IMG/VR virus record: IMGVR_UViG_3300046167_000203
Coordinates: 1 to 59,580 of that record
Strand: one strand, 5' to 3'
Source of the DNA: a virus
DNA length: 59,580 bases
Each line of letters begins with the position of its first letter. Position 1 is the first letter of the stretch. A program made the translations under genes and the position numbers. The notes beneath the pieces were generated by a model. That model had not been told where the DNA came from, searched no databases, and saw only the letters and a list, made by a program, of their open reading frames with translations. Of this stretch, positions 32,772 through 40,893 are shown piece by piece.

Positions 32772-33085
32772 TGACAGTATGACAGTAAAGTACAGTAAAA
32801 CAGTAAACATATACCTATTATTATTATTATATATTACTACTTAATAAGAGATTTACTGTACTTTACTGTCATACTGTCAGTAAAATAGAATTTATCCCGT
32901 AAAAACAAACACTTATTCTCCCGCTTTTACCGACAGTAAAACTTTTTAATGACAGTAAAAACCCGTTTACTGTCATTAATCTAGTATTCCAAGTGCAAAA
33001 CCTCAACCAAACACCACCCAAAGTCTGATTTACTGACAGTAAAACCACAATTAATGACAGTAAAAATATCTTACTGTCATTAATT
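32772..33085. other. Probable replication origin: iterons and 28-bp inverted repeat
   Basis: About 13 copies of ACAGTA/TACTGT (core GACAGTAAA) lie in both orientations between 32773 and 33080. A perfect 28-bp inverted repeat (32772-32799 and 32852-32879) flanks a 52-bp spacer that is nearly all A/T in its middle (TATTATTATTATTATATA). Two further inverted pairs follow (about 32947-32979 and 33049-33084, arms TTAATGACAGTAAA and ATTAATGACAGTAA). Iterons beside an AT-rich block next to replication genes on both sides, where gene direction changes, is the plan of an initiator-dependent origin. Confidence 0.75.
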
Positions 33086-33183
33086 TGCTTGTTAATTAAA
33101 TGCAAATAGTTCATCTTTAACTATGGACTTTTAAATTAAAGGAGATTATAATCTACAGATTGACAGAACTAAGGAGAGACGAA

Positions 33184-33834
33184 ATGTACAATACTAATAA
33201 GATACTAGATTTTAAAAAATCTGAAAGAAATCATAAGCAAAATTTAAAACCTCAAGCGGATGGGGATTACTGTGAAAAAGATTACATTGATATAATTGAC
33301 AATTTGACTACTAAAAAAACATCAGACTATAGGTTTGAACTTCCACCAAAGGATCAATCCAATACGTCTCAAGAAATTCAAGAACATTTACGAAGAGAAT
33401 ATGTCATAGCTTTATTGACTACAGAAATGAAGATGCACAAGGCTAGACAAACTAGAATGGATACTGATATTCAACGATACTTTAATTCGTCACCGCTACG
33501 AAATGCTTTTTCAAGGTGGATGGTCTATGGCTACTTAGTTAATAAGCCTTATAACATAACCACTTTATGTGATGAAATGGGTGCGGATCGAAAAACAATA
33601 AGCCTTATGATTAAAGAGTGTGAAGCTGAGGGTTGGATACAAACTATTAAATCTAATGGTCAGTTATTTTGCATAGCATCTCCGCCACTAGTATCTAAGA
33701 TGGAAGAATATGTATCGTGGCGAAGAAAATTAGCTAAAGATACAATCGGTGTAGCATTCTCTGCATTGAAAGCCTTTGAAGATTTAATGAGTATTGACAC
33801 CACATCAGATAGTAAATATTCAACTGATATCTAG
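33184..33834 (+). CDS. Winged-helix protein beside the iterons, possible replication initiator, 216 aa
   Basis: The first 70 residues are polar; the middle has NKPYNITTLCDEMGADRKTISLMIKECEAEGWIQTIK, a helix-turn-helix with a wing as in MarR/GntR or Rep-type winged helices. It starts about 100 bases from the iteron array, which is the usual place of a phage or plasmid initiator. ATG 33184 is chosen because AAGGAG lies eight bases before it; the open frame reaches back to TTG 33160. Regulator of the array is the alternative. Confidence 0.65.
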   Translation: MYNTNKILDFKKSERNHKQNLKPQADGDYCEKDYIDIIDNLTTKKTSDYRFELPPKDQSNTSQEIQEHLRREYVIALLTTEMKMHKARQTRMDTDIQRYFNSSPLRNAFSRWMVYGYLVNKPYNITTLCDEMGADRKTISLMIKECEAEGWIQTIKSNGQLFCIASPPLVSKMEEYVSWRRKLAKDTIGVAFSALKAFEDLMSIDTTSDSKYSTDI

Positions 33835-33863
33835 GTAATTAAACACTATAGTATTCCATGTCG

Positions 33864-33913
33864 CTCCCTATATTATTAATCTTGACAGATTGAATTTTAT
33901 AGGGAGATTTTTT
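33864..33913 (+). promoter_or_regulatory. Attenuator-like hairpin that contains the ribosome binding site
   Basis: CTCCCTATA (33864-33872) pairs perfectly with TATAGGGAG (33898-33906), followed by ATTTTTTT and then ATG 33915. An inner AATCT/AGATT hairpin sits in the loop and holds the TTGACAGATT leader word. The ribosome binding site AGGGAG lies in the 3' arm, so the fold would block both elongation and translation unless opened. Confidence 0.6.
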
Positions 33914-33914
33914 T

Positions 33915-34073
33915 ATGGAAAATCAACAAGAAATACATCCAACCTTTACTGACATTACATGTGAAAAGTGTGATGGCTTAGGCTTTATACTTCAAGAAGA
34001 TGCATGGAGACCTAAGCATTGTGAATGTATGGAAGATGCACCTGAGATAGTAGAACCTTTTCAAAAGAAATAA
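33915..34073 (+). CDS. Small DnaJ-type zinc-finger protein, 52 aa
   Basis: CEKCDGLGF matches the CxxCxGxG knuckle of DnaJ, and a second pair CEC follows about 20 residues later. Some marine podophages carry a DnaJ-like zinc domain inside the polymerase gene; here it is a separate small protein near the origin. Role unknown. Expression appears controlled by the hairpin directly upstream. Confidence 0.65.
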   Translation: MENQQEIHPTFTDITCEKCDGLGFILQEDAWRPKHCECMEDAPEIVEPFQKK

Positions 34074-34343
34074 TTATTTTTTACAATTTTCTTTTGTTAA
34101 AGTTCCATCTAGGGTGGGATCACACCTTACAAATATAGGGGTCTTATCCCCCATCCAAGCACCACAAACATTAAAATCCATCCACTCAATGGCATCCTCA
34201 TATTCCATGTGTTGATCTTTAATTAATATATCTACACATTTATCATAGTCATAACAGACAATGTCTTCCATGTTGATACGAGACCCTATGCCAATGATCG
34301 CTTCATTGAAACCATCAGCTATTAAATAATCAAGGTCAGACAT
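34074..34343 (-). CDS. Unknown acidic protein, 89 aa
   Basis: Contains the YDYDKCVDILIKDQHMEYEDAIEWMDFNVCGAWMGDKTPIF pattern that I have seen in small conserved phage proteins of marine phages and cyanophages with no known function. Convergent with the DnaJ-like gene, stops meeting at 34073/34074. Overlaps the upstream gene by 8 bases. Confidence 0.75.
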   Translation of the reverse strand: MSDLDYLIADGFNEAIIGIGSRINMEDIVCYDYDKCVDILIKDQHMEYEDAIEWMDFNVCGAWMGDKTPIFVRCDPTLDGTLTKENCKK

Positions 34344-34515
34344 TGTCTGTCAACCACTTGTCTATAGCATCTCTTATAATACTTGCGGCGGATATGTGAG
34401 TTTTGCCAGTTTTACGTTCCTGATGTGCGATATACTGCAACCTTTCTAACTGTGTCTTCTTTAGTAAGGCATTGTAGATTACTGTCGGTTCTCCAATTGT
34501 ATTCGGGCGGGGCAT
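34336..34515 (-). CDS. Small helical protein, possible ribbon-helix-helix regulator, 59 aa
   Basis: Basic protein with TQLERLQYIAHQERKTGKTH and SAASIIRDAIDKWL helices, compatible with a ribbon-helix-helix or small helix-turn-helix fold. ATG 34515 directly follows the TAG of the helicase gene. Function is a guess from the pattern. Confidence 0.6.
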   Translation of the reverse strand: MPRPNTIGEPTVIYNALLKKTQLERLQYIAHQERKTGKTHISAASIIRDAIDKWLTDNV

Positions 34516-36027
34516 CTATTTAACTCCTGTGTTTATATTAGCTTCTTTAAGTTTCTTTTGATCTGGTTTGTAAAATGTGTCTTCCATTCCCCATCCCGCA
34601 GACAACCATGCTTTTCCCTTGTCTGAAAAATGTAAACCAAATCTGGCTCTGACTGTTCCTTGATCAACTCTGCCCACAGTTGAGTTTGGAAAAGCCTCGG
34701 ATATTCTTCTGGACAACCAGACCGCTGAGACTTTTGAGTTCTTTGCTTGGTCGCCTCCGAATTGTTTTAATAAGTAACCACGATATGCAGACACGATGTC
34801 CCCATTTTTTATGGCACATAAACTATTAGTTGATGTGATTGCCTCATCCAGAAAACCACGAAGCGGATCCTGTTCTAGTTTTATTTCTTCCTGCTTAGAA
34901 ATCAGACACGTTGGAATCTGAAATTGTCCACGTCTTCTTATGTCTGAAAGTCTGTCTACCATTCTGTTTAAAATTGCAGGTAGCTCTGCTTCTAGCTCAT
35001 CTTTTAATTTTTGATTTTCTGCTGAGGCTCCAATCACAGTATCCATCGGGACAAAGATCATCCTATCATACACCGCATCTGACGTATCATCAATCTTAGG
35101 TAGTGAGTTTCCCGCAAGACCAACTGTTAAATTAAGTCTGCCCTCAAAAGGTTTTTCAAATTTAATCTTTATGGAAAGCGGTTCGTTTGTAATGACACGT
35201 TTAATAACACTATCATTCATGACTGTTCCTACCTTAATCTCATCAGAAAGCCATACCGCTTTATTCATTAATGCCTCTGCTCCAAACCCGCTTAGTTCTT
35301 GTAGGTCTATGGCAGTTGCTAATTTTTCTCCGAAGATTTGACGTGGTACATCCAGAATAGTTGACTTGCCTGTACGTCTTTCTCCATAAAGGAACAGACA
35401 TTTAGACAAGGCTCTAGGTCTATTGTGTCTATATAATGTAGTTCCCATCCATTCTTCAACAAGTGTGATAACCTGTGATCTCTCCACAGGATCAGTAAAA
35501 TGTGCAAATAGTTTTTCTAATGACGAGTCCCAGACAGGACACTTGCCACCACTAACCCAATCAACATTCAACAGGTTGTCTTCTCTGAGATACCATTCCT
35601 TTTTCACAGTCACAGTCTGACCTTTATCCAAGTCGTAAGCTATCAGGTTCTTACATATAATAATGTTTCTGACATTACCCCACGGAACTTCAGCCATGTG
35701 AACCCTCATCATCAAGCCTTCCAAAACTTCTGATCTGAATTGTTTGGTTGGTACTAAATTAATTGCAGACCTAAACCATTCGTCTATGTCTGTCTTTATG
35801 TCCACAATGTCTGCTATTTTCCAGATACCTTCCTTCGCTGCGTAACAAAAAAACGCATCGTTGTTGTGTAAAATATCAGACCCGTTCTGTCTGAAGTTTA
35901 TAAGTAAAGCATCTATACAATGTCCGAGAATGTCTCGAATGTTAGGTCGTCTACCAAGTGCCTGTGCAGTTTGTACCTGTTGTATAATATGAGTCGTTGG
36001 ATCAGCGGGGTTTGGTGCTAATGTCAT
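34516..36027 (-). CDS. D5-like/SF3 primase-helicase, 503 aa
   Basis: Replicative helicase of the virus-type superfamily 3. Walker A is GERRTGKST (residues 215-223), Walker B AVWLSDE (257-263) and a motif C-like Asn in LAGNSLPKIDD. The N-terminal region is the D5-like part that links to a primase. It follows the primase gene with an ATGA overlap at 36027, supported by GGGAG upstream; the frame is open to TTG 36051. It would unwind DNA from the origin nearby. Confidence 0.88.
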   Translation of the reverse strand: MTLAPNPADPTTHIIQQVQTAQALGRRPNIRDILGHCIDALLINFRQNGSDILHNNDAFFCYAAKEGIWKIADIVDIKTDIDEWFRSAINLVPTKQFRSEVLEGLMMRVHMAEVPWGNVRNIIICKNLIAYDLDKGQTVTVKKEWYLREDNLLNVDWVSGGKCPVWDSSLEKLFAHFTDPVERSQVITLVEEWMGTTLYRHNRPRALSKCLFLYGERRTGKSTILDVPRQIFGEKLATAIDLQELSGFGAEALMNKAVWLSDEIKVGTVMNDSVIKRVITNEPLSIKIKFEKPFEGRLNLTVGLAGNSLPKIDDTSDAVYDRMIFVPMDTVIGASAENQKLKDELEAELPAILNRMVDRLSDIRRRGQFQIPTCLISKQEEIKLEQDPLRGFLDEAITSTNSLCAIKNGDIVSAYRGYLLKQFGGDQAKNSKVSAVWLSRRISEAFPNSTVGRVDQGTVRARFGLHFSDKGKAWLSAGWGMEDTFYKPDQKKLKEANINTGVK

Positions 36028-36896
36028 TGTGTATGTTTCTCCCATGCCCAATTAATTATATTTCTGCACTCATATTCATTTAAGGTGCAACCATATTGAG
36101 CTAATGTTTTGAGTTGTACTTCTGGGTTAACAGACTGTCTTGTCCAGTAACCCGCTAATTTTGTGACACAGTTATGTCTACCACCAAATTCATTGTCTGA
36201 ACCTGAGATAGAAAGATTGTCTATTATTCTCTGCCAATCGGATGCAGACTTAGATATGCCCATACCCTCGGTAATGTTTTCAATTAATCTTTCATAGGGA
36301 TCCATGTGTTGTTCAATAAAATCTTCAAAGTCTGACAGGTTGTAATCTTTCAATTGATCACATTGTATTGCTTTGACTTTGTCTGTCTGAACAGGTGGCT
36401 CATATTTGAAATTTGTACTGCCTGGAATTCTAAGTGTTGAAGCTGAGTGAGTAGGGGCGGGATCAGCACCTAACATAGTACATAATTTTCTCATTATGTT
36501 TTCACATTTTGAAATGCCAACATGATCTTCTATAGGTTTAGCAAGTCTCCAATATAAATGAATGCCTCTGCCTGAGTTGATACAAAAGGTCGGTCTTAAC
36601 TCTTTGCCCTGTAGTAAAGCCTTTGGAACAACACCTGTGTCTATGTCTATCCATAAATGATTGATGGCTACAACGTCTGCCTTGGTGCAAGTTCTGCTTT
36701 CACCATCCATACTTGATTGTCTTAGATGAACACCTCTTTGTGCCTGTTCCATTTTGTCAATCCATATTAAAAGATCATTTAAGTTATCTGATCTAAACAT
36801 CTCTCTGCCTTTGTCCTGTGTTTCAAAACTCAAGACACCAGACGTTTTGTGTTTATAAATTATCTTCAGAAATTCTGCGATAAGCTGTCGATTCAT
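36024..36896 (-). CDS. AEP-type primase (PrimPol-like), 290 aa
   Basis: The metal-binding DxD is WIDIDTG (Asp84, Asp86) and the second motif is SGRGIHLYW (His113), the signature of archaeo-eukaryotic primases of phages and plasmids. A later ASTLRIPGSTNFK segment fits the third motif region. Primes DNA synthesis with the downstream SF3 helicase. ATG 36896 has GAGAGGAACC upstream. Confidence 0.9.
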   Translation of the reverse strand: MNRQLIAEFLKIIYKHKTSGVLSFETQDKGREMFRSDNLNDLLIWIDKMEQAQRGVHLRQSSMDGESRTCTKADVVAINHLWIDIDTGVVPKALLQGKELRPTFCINSGRGIHLYWRLAKPIEDHVGISKCENIMRKLCTMLGADPAPTHSASTLRIPGSTNFKYEPPVQTDKVKAIQCDQLKDYNLSDFEDFIEQHMDPYERLIENITEGMGISKSASDWQRIIDNLSISGSDNEFGGRHNCVTKLAGYWTRQSVNPEVQLKTLAQYGCTLNEYECRNIINWAWEKHTQ

Positions 36897-37020
36897 GAGG
36901 TTCCTCTCTAGACGTGTGTCTATAATATATTATTGTCTGTCGTCTGACCATTAATATTTTTTAATAAACTTGTCAACTATGCCATAGTAAAAAAAATTCG
37001 TTCGTGCGAGAAATATTGAA

Positions 37021-37098
37021 GAGTGTCTCTCCTTCCTCCCTTGGCACTCCTGTCAGTCTAAAGAATCCCTAGTATTAATTTACTAGGGATTTTTTATT
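37021..37098 (+). ncRNA. Candidate small RNA with an anti-Shine-Dalgarno loop
   Basis: GAGTGTC (37021-37027) pairs with GGCACTC (37043-37049), leaving the all-pyrimidine loop TCTCCTTCCTCCCTT, complementary to purine-rich ribosome binding sites such as AAGGAGA and GGGAGG. A strong terminator follows at 37064. No open frame ends here, so the terminator has no protein gene to serve on this strand. The 5' end is unknown, between about 36980 and 37020. C-rich-loop RNAs are known in alphaproteobacteria; a phage one is inference. Confidence 0.45.
37064..37095 (+). terminator. Strong intrinsic terminator
   Basis: AATCCCTAGTA (37064-37074) with TACTAGGGATT (37081-37091), eleven perfect pairs, loop TTAATT, then a T run. 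It faces rightward, ahead of the helicase operon and behind the candidate small RNA. Confidence 0.88.
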
Positions 37099-37109
37099 TT
37101 ATTATCCTG

Positions 37110-37138
37110 TTGACAACAGACAGGATATAATATTATAA
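37110..37138 (+). promoter_or_regulatory. Promoter candidate for the replication operon
   Basis: TTGACA (37110-37115), 17 bases, TTATAA (37133-37138); a TATAAT at 37126 lies too close. Follows the terminator and precedes the conserved leader, so a fresh transcript start here is expected. Confidence 0.45.
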
Positions 37139-37146
37139 AGGTTATA

Positions 37147-37187
37147 TTGACAGACTGAAAAATACACAAACGAACAAAGGGAGTAAC
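37147..37187 (+). promoter_or_regulatory. Conserved early leader before the SNF2 gene
   Basis: TTGACAGACTGAA at 37147, then ATACACAAACGAAC, then AAAGGGAG before ATG 37188. Same order of words as before the genes at 25514, 27696 and 40228. Confidence 0.6.
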
Positions 37188-38819
37188 ATGCAAAACAAGA
37201 TACACTTAGCTCTTGAACCCAACATGCGATTGCATATATCTGGTTCAAAAGATCCAAAGATCACTCAACTATTTAGTAAAATACCGTTCTGTAATTTCCT
37301 GCTGCAAGAAAAAAAGTGGGTAATTAAAATGGAACGTATGAGTAATGAACAATGTCTAACTGTCTATACTCATATAACTAAAACTTTTCATGATGACATA
37401 AAGAACATTGGTCTTATCATGGATGTTAACCAACCAATGCTTGATCACATGAACCAATGTTCAATGTATTATAAAGCAAAGAACTTAGAACTTAAAAAAA
37501 GAGTTACTAATGATTGGTCTGAGAGCCTCGATAAGTTTGGAGTTAAACCATATGACCATCAGATAGATGCCGTTTGTCATTGGATTGATAACAACGGCAG
37601 ATCATTACTTGGACATGAGATGGGTACGGGTAAAACTATTTCCGCAATCCTTTCTATTAATGCAATCAAAGCTAAGAGAGTTGTAATCTTCACACCCGCT
37701 AGTGTGATGATGCAATGGGAAAAAGAAATTAAAAGATTGTTGCCTGATTACACACTTTATATATACCCTAACATCAAAGGAGTTGGAGATGACGGAAGAG
37801 AGATATTACTCGTATCATATGCGAGAGCCGAGCCTTACAAAAAGTCGCAAAGCAAAGCCACTTGGAAAGCTGAGTACATTATCTGTGACGAATGCCATTA
37901 CATTAAAAACCCCAAGGCAAAGCGGACTAAAGCGATTGTACAATTGGCTAAGACTTCTGATTACTTCATAGGTTTATCAGGCACACCAATAATAAATAGA
38001 CCCGTAGATTTATATTCCCCCTTAAACATAATTTCACCTAGTGAGTTCAATAATTGGTATCAGTTTACCAAGGCTTATTGCAATGGTCACATGGGTAAAT
38101 TTGGATATGTTGCAGACGGATTGTCTAGGAAAGTTGAATTACATTCTAAACTATCCCGTCATATGCACAGAGTTACAAAGGATGACTGCCTCGACCTGCC
38201 CCCTAAAGTGAGGTCGGTCATCCCTTGTAAGTTAAACTTTAATCAGGACTATTATGAAACATTCCAAGAGGCTTATGCGGAACTTGGTGTACATAAATCC
38301 GTTGAGGCATTGTCTTGGATTAAGGACTTCATGGAATCTAATAACGAGAAGTTAGTTGTCTTCACTCAACATGTAAGACCCGCCGAGTTAATTTTTTATA
38401 ACTTAGCAACCGAGGGCAAGAAACATAAACAAGTTGACTTACTTACGGGTCAGACAACCAAGCAAGATAGAGATGCTTACATATCTCGTTTCCTAGATCC
38501 AAAGTCTGACAAGAGGATACTTATACTTACGTTAGGTGTTGGATCAACAGGTTTAAATTTACAGAAAGCTAACAATGTCTTGATGGTTGAGACATCATTT
38601 TCTCCGATGGAGATGATGCAAGCTGAAGATAGGGTACACAGAAATGGTCAGACTAAATCATGTTCTATAAATTACTTGGTTGCTCAAGATACCTTTGATG
38701 AAAAACTTTATAAACTTTTAGAAAAGAAAATGGGTATGAGTAATGCCGTAGTTGATGGCGATTTCAAAAATGATCTCAATGTTTTTGAGGAACTTAAAAA
38801 GGAGATAGCAAATGGCTAG
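37188..38819 (+). CDS. SNF2-family DNA helicase/translocase, 543 aa
   Basis: Walker A GHEMGTGKT (142-150), DECH box at 234-237, SGTP motif III and the C-terminal EDRVHRNGQ motif VI, which together are the SNF2/SMARCAL1 pattern. About 110 residues before the ATPase hold a small N-terminal domain with LLQEKKWVIKM, as in HARP-containing proteins. Likely helps replication or recombination. First gene of the replication operon; overlaps the next ATG by 8 bases. Confidence 0.92.
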   Translation: MQNKIHLALEPNMRLHISGSKDPKITQLFSKIPFCNFLLQEKKWVIKMERMSNEQCLTVYTHITKTFHDDIKNIGLIMDVNQPMLDHMNQCSMYYKAKNLELKKRVTNDWSESLDKFGVKPYDHQIDAVCHWIDNNGRSLLGHEMGTGKTISAILSINAIKAKRVVIFTPASVMMQWEKEIKRLLPDYTLYIYPNIKGVGDDGREILLVSYARAEPYKKSQSKATWKAEYIICDECHYIKNPKAKRTKAIVQLAKTSDYFIGLSGTPIINRPVDLYSPLNIISPSEFNNWYQFTKAYCNGHMGKFGYVADGLSRKVELHSKLSRHMHRVTKDDCLDLPPKVRSVIPCKLNFNQDYYETFQEAYAELGVHKSVEALSWIKDFMESNNEKLVVFTQHVRPAELIFYNLATEGKKHKQVDLLTGQTTKQDRDAYISRFLDPKSDKRILILTLGVGSTGLNLQKANNVLMVETSFSPMEMMQAEDRVHRNGQTKSCSINYLVAQDTFDEKLYKLLEKKMGMSNAVVDGDFKNDLNVFEELKKEIANG

Positions 38820-39105
38820 AGCCTTACCATCAATGCAAGCCTCTGAGGTTATGATCTTCGATACACTTGCAATTAATAACCACACCAATGGTCAAAAGGT
38901 AGTGATTAAAGGTTACGACATACATGATCGTGATTTAAAAGGCGATCTTATGGAGTGGTGGTTTGAATCAAAGACTGTCCCACTTAAAAATTTAGAGACT
39001 TTAAAGTCAGGCGATCTTTTATTTTGGAATGACGGAGAACTTACACCCGTACCATTCGATACCGCACAAGAGAATGTAAGAGTTTTTAGTAAGGTTTTTA
39101 AATAG
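38812..39105 (+). CDS. Unknown protein between helicase and nuclease, 97 aa
   Basis: Beta-rich small protein with Trp-containing strands (DLMEWWFESKTVPL; SGDLLFWNDGELTPV). No family recognised. Coupled at both ends: 8-base overlap with the helicase, and the nuclease ATG follows its stop directly. Confidence 0.75.
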   Translation: MARALPSMQASEVMIFDTLAINNHTNGQKVVIKGYDIHDRDLKGDLMEWWFESKTVPLKNLETLKSGDLLFWNDGELTPVPFDTAQENVRVFSKVFK

Positions 39106-40182
39106 ATGATTTTAAATACAGAACAATTAATATTAAATAACATTAGCAAGAACTCAGACAATAAAACTTGGGGCGGACACGACAGAAAGAAAACTGTCGG
39201 TGCCTCTGCCGTAGGTGGATGTCTGAGATCAATTGTCTATGACAAACATAATGCACCAACCGATAAAGGTTTTGTCCAAGACTTAGGAGCCGCAGAACGT
39301 GGCAACATGGTTGAGGATTGGGCAGTACCATCTATGCAACACAGTCTGAAAGACAGTCAGGTTGAATTAATATGGGCAACTGATGATGGTCAAGAGACAT
39401 TGGTTGACATAACTAATTATCAAAGTGCTACACCTGATGGCTTATTTATTTCTAAAGAGGTCTTCGAGGTTGAAGAAGAAGATGGATCAAAGAGATTTAC
39501 TAAATGTTTATACAATGAATTAAAGTCAATTGATCCAAGAGCCTTTGATCATTTAAGAGAACCAAAGTTTCAACATAGAATGCAAGTGCAACAAGGTATG
39601 GATTTGGTTAGAAGAACGACAGACTATTTTCCTACACATGCAGTAATTACATATATCAATGCGAGTTTTGTAAATCAGATTAAGTCTTGGGTTATTCCCT
39701 TTGATGAGATGGTGGCAACAGGTTTAAGAGTTAGATCGTCATCTGTATTTACTAAGTACTCCCTGGATAATTTACCAGAACCAGAAGGAAAATTAGAAGG
39801 TGGCAAGGAGTGTGACTACTGTCCATATAAGAATGCATGTCTAGACACAGAGGTGTCTAGTATTCCAAGTGCTGAAGGATCTAATTTTTCTGAGGCAATC
39901 ACCAACAGATTACAAGAGAAAGTTATTGCTAGGCATAATCTTAATAATGAAGCCAAGGCAAAGACAAGAGAAGTTAAACAATTAGAACAGGATATAAAAG
40001 AAATTCTTAAAGAGGCAGATAGTAAAAAGATTTCTGCTGATTGGGGATCGGTGTCTATGTATTCGCAAAAGGCACCAATGAGGTATGATAGGGATAAATT
40101 TGAAAAGGCGGGGTTGGATCATCGTGACTTCCAAACTCAAGGAGATTATTCGCCACGTCTTTCGATTACCTACCGTACTTAG
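39106..40182 (+). CDS. Cas4/RecB-like PD-(D/E)xK nuclease with iron-sulfur cysteines, 358 aa
   Basis: Nuclease residues Asp111 (ATPDGLF) and Glu138-x-Lys140 (NELK). Cys39 (GGCLRS) and Cys236, Cys239, Cys245 (ECDYCPYKNAC) give the four-Cys cluster arrangement of Cas4 and AddB exonucleases. A long coiled C-terminal helix (NNEAKAKTREVKQLEQDIKE) follows. Likely a recombination or end-processing exonuclease working with the SSB-like protein and polymerase downstream; no CRISPR array or other cas gene is present. Confidence 0.88.
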   Translation: MILNTEQLILNNISKNSDNKTWGGHDRKKTVGASAVGGCLRSIVYDKHNAPTDKGFVQDLGAAERGNMVEDWAVPSMQHSLKDSQVELIWATDDGQETLVDITNYQSATPDGLFISKEVFEVEEEDGSKRFTKCLYNELKSIDPRAFDHLREPKFQHRMQVQQGMDLVRRTTDYFPTHAVITYINASFVNQIKSWVIPFDEMVATGLRVRSSSVFTKYSLDNLPEPEGKLEGGKECDYCPYKNACLDTEVSSIPSAEGSNFSEAITNRLQEKVIARHNLNNEAKAKTREVKQLEQDIKEILKEADSKKISADWGSVSMYSQKAPMRYDRDKFEKAGLDHRDFQTQGDYSPRLSITYRT

Positions 40183-40227
40183 TTGACAGACTGAAGAAAC
40201 ACACAAACAAACGAAAGGAACATTCAA
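40183..40227 (+). promoter_or_regulatory. Conserved early leader before the SSB-like gene
   Basis: TTGACAGACTGAAG starts one base after the nuclease stop, then ACACACAAACAAAC, then AAAGGAAC before ATG 40228. No room for a usual promoter without entering the nuclease gene. Confidence 0.6.
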
Positions 40228-40893
40228 ATGAATGAAATCACAACCCCTATCTTTGATGTATCAAATATTGATAACATTGTAAACCAATTGTCTGAGGTAG
40301 CAGACGAACTTAGTGTTGGTGGTGTCCAATATATTAAATTTAAAAAGGGCGAGTGGGTCATCGGTAAAGCCGAAGATACATTTGCTGATAATAAATTTGA
40401 GGCATTGGTAAACCTAGCTATGGTACAGAATGGTTGGGTCTGTTGGAAAGATGGACAATTAGTTGATGAGCAATGGAGTAATCTTGGAGACCCCAAGACA
40501 GACAAAGCTGATCTACCTGATCATGGTCCATACACACAACAGAATGATGGATGGTCTTACAACGTAAGATTTGAAATGCAAATTCAACCAACACTTGGAA
40601 CAGAGAATCATATCCTCGCACAATTCACAGGCTCTTCTAAAGGTGCCATGAAAGCAGTAGGGGAAATGGTTAGAGAAGTTGTCCAACAAAAGAAGACAGG
40701 GCAATTTGAAGGTCAGGTTCCAATTATAATGTTTCACTCTGACAGTTATAAACATAGTCAATATGGTAAAGTTCATATTCCTAAGTTGTCAGTTTCAAGA
40801 TGGATGGATCAGGCAGATACTGTTCCTGTTCAAGGTTCTAAACAAGAGCCTGAGACAAAGCCAAATCCAAGCACAAACATTCCTTTAGAATAA
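40228..40893 (+). CDS. Possible single-stranded DNA-binding protein, 221 aa
   Basis: Acidic N-terminal helix, a central beta/aromatic region (VQYIKFKKGEWVIGK; GWSYNVRFEMQIQPTLG), a helix with GAMKAVGEMVREV and a Pro/Gln-rich tail ending in an acidic residue (NIPLE). Acidic or flexible tails are typical of phage ssDNA-binding proteins. It lies between exonuclease and polymerase and shares one base with the polymerase ATG. I do not recognise a named family, so this is an inference from context. Confidence 0.45.
   Translation: MNEITTPIFDVSNIDNIVNQLSEVADELSVGGVQYIKFKKGEWVIGKAEDTFADNKFEALVNLAMVQNGWVCWKDGQLVDEQWSNLGDPKTDKADLPDHGPYTQQNDGWSYNVRFEMQIQPTLGTENHILAQFTGSSKGAMKAVGEMVREVVQQKKTGQFEGQVPIIMFHSDSYKHSQYGKVHIPKLSVSRWMDQADTVPVQGSKQEPETKPNPSTNIPLE

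Larger units (their letters stand above)
36897..37187. other. Gap between primase and SNF2 helicase genes
   Basis: Divergent gene starts. It holds the leader of the primase gene (GTCTGTCGTCTGAC at 36935-36948), the candidate small RNA, the terminator, a promoter candidate and the conserved leader. No protein gene seen. Confidence 0.7.

Noticed and set aside
39106-40182. CRISPR adaptation gene cas4
   Set aside because: The Cas4-like nuclease stands alone in a replication operon; no cas1, cas2 or repeat-spacer array is visible in the window. The origin iterons are irregular and inverted, not a CRISPR.
40183-40192. TTGACAGACT words as ordinary -35 boxes
   Set aside because: In most copies no -10 box is found 16-18 bases downstream; the ribosome binding site occupies that place.
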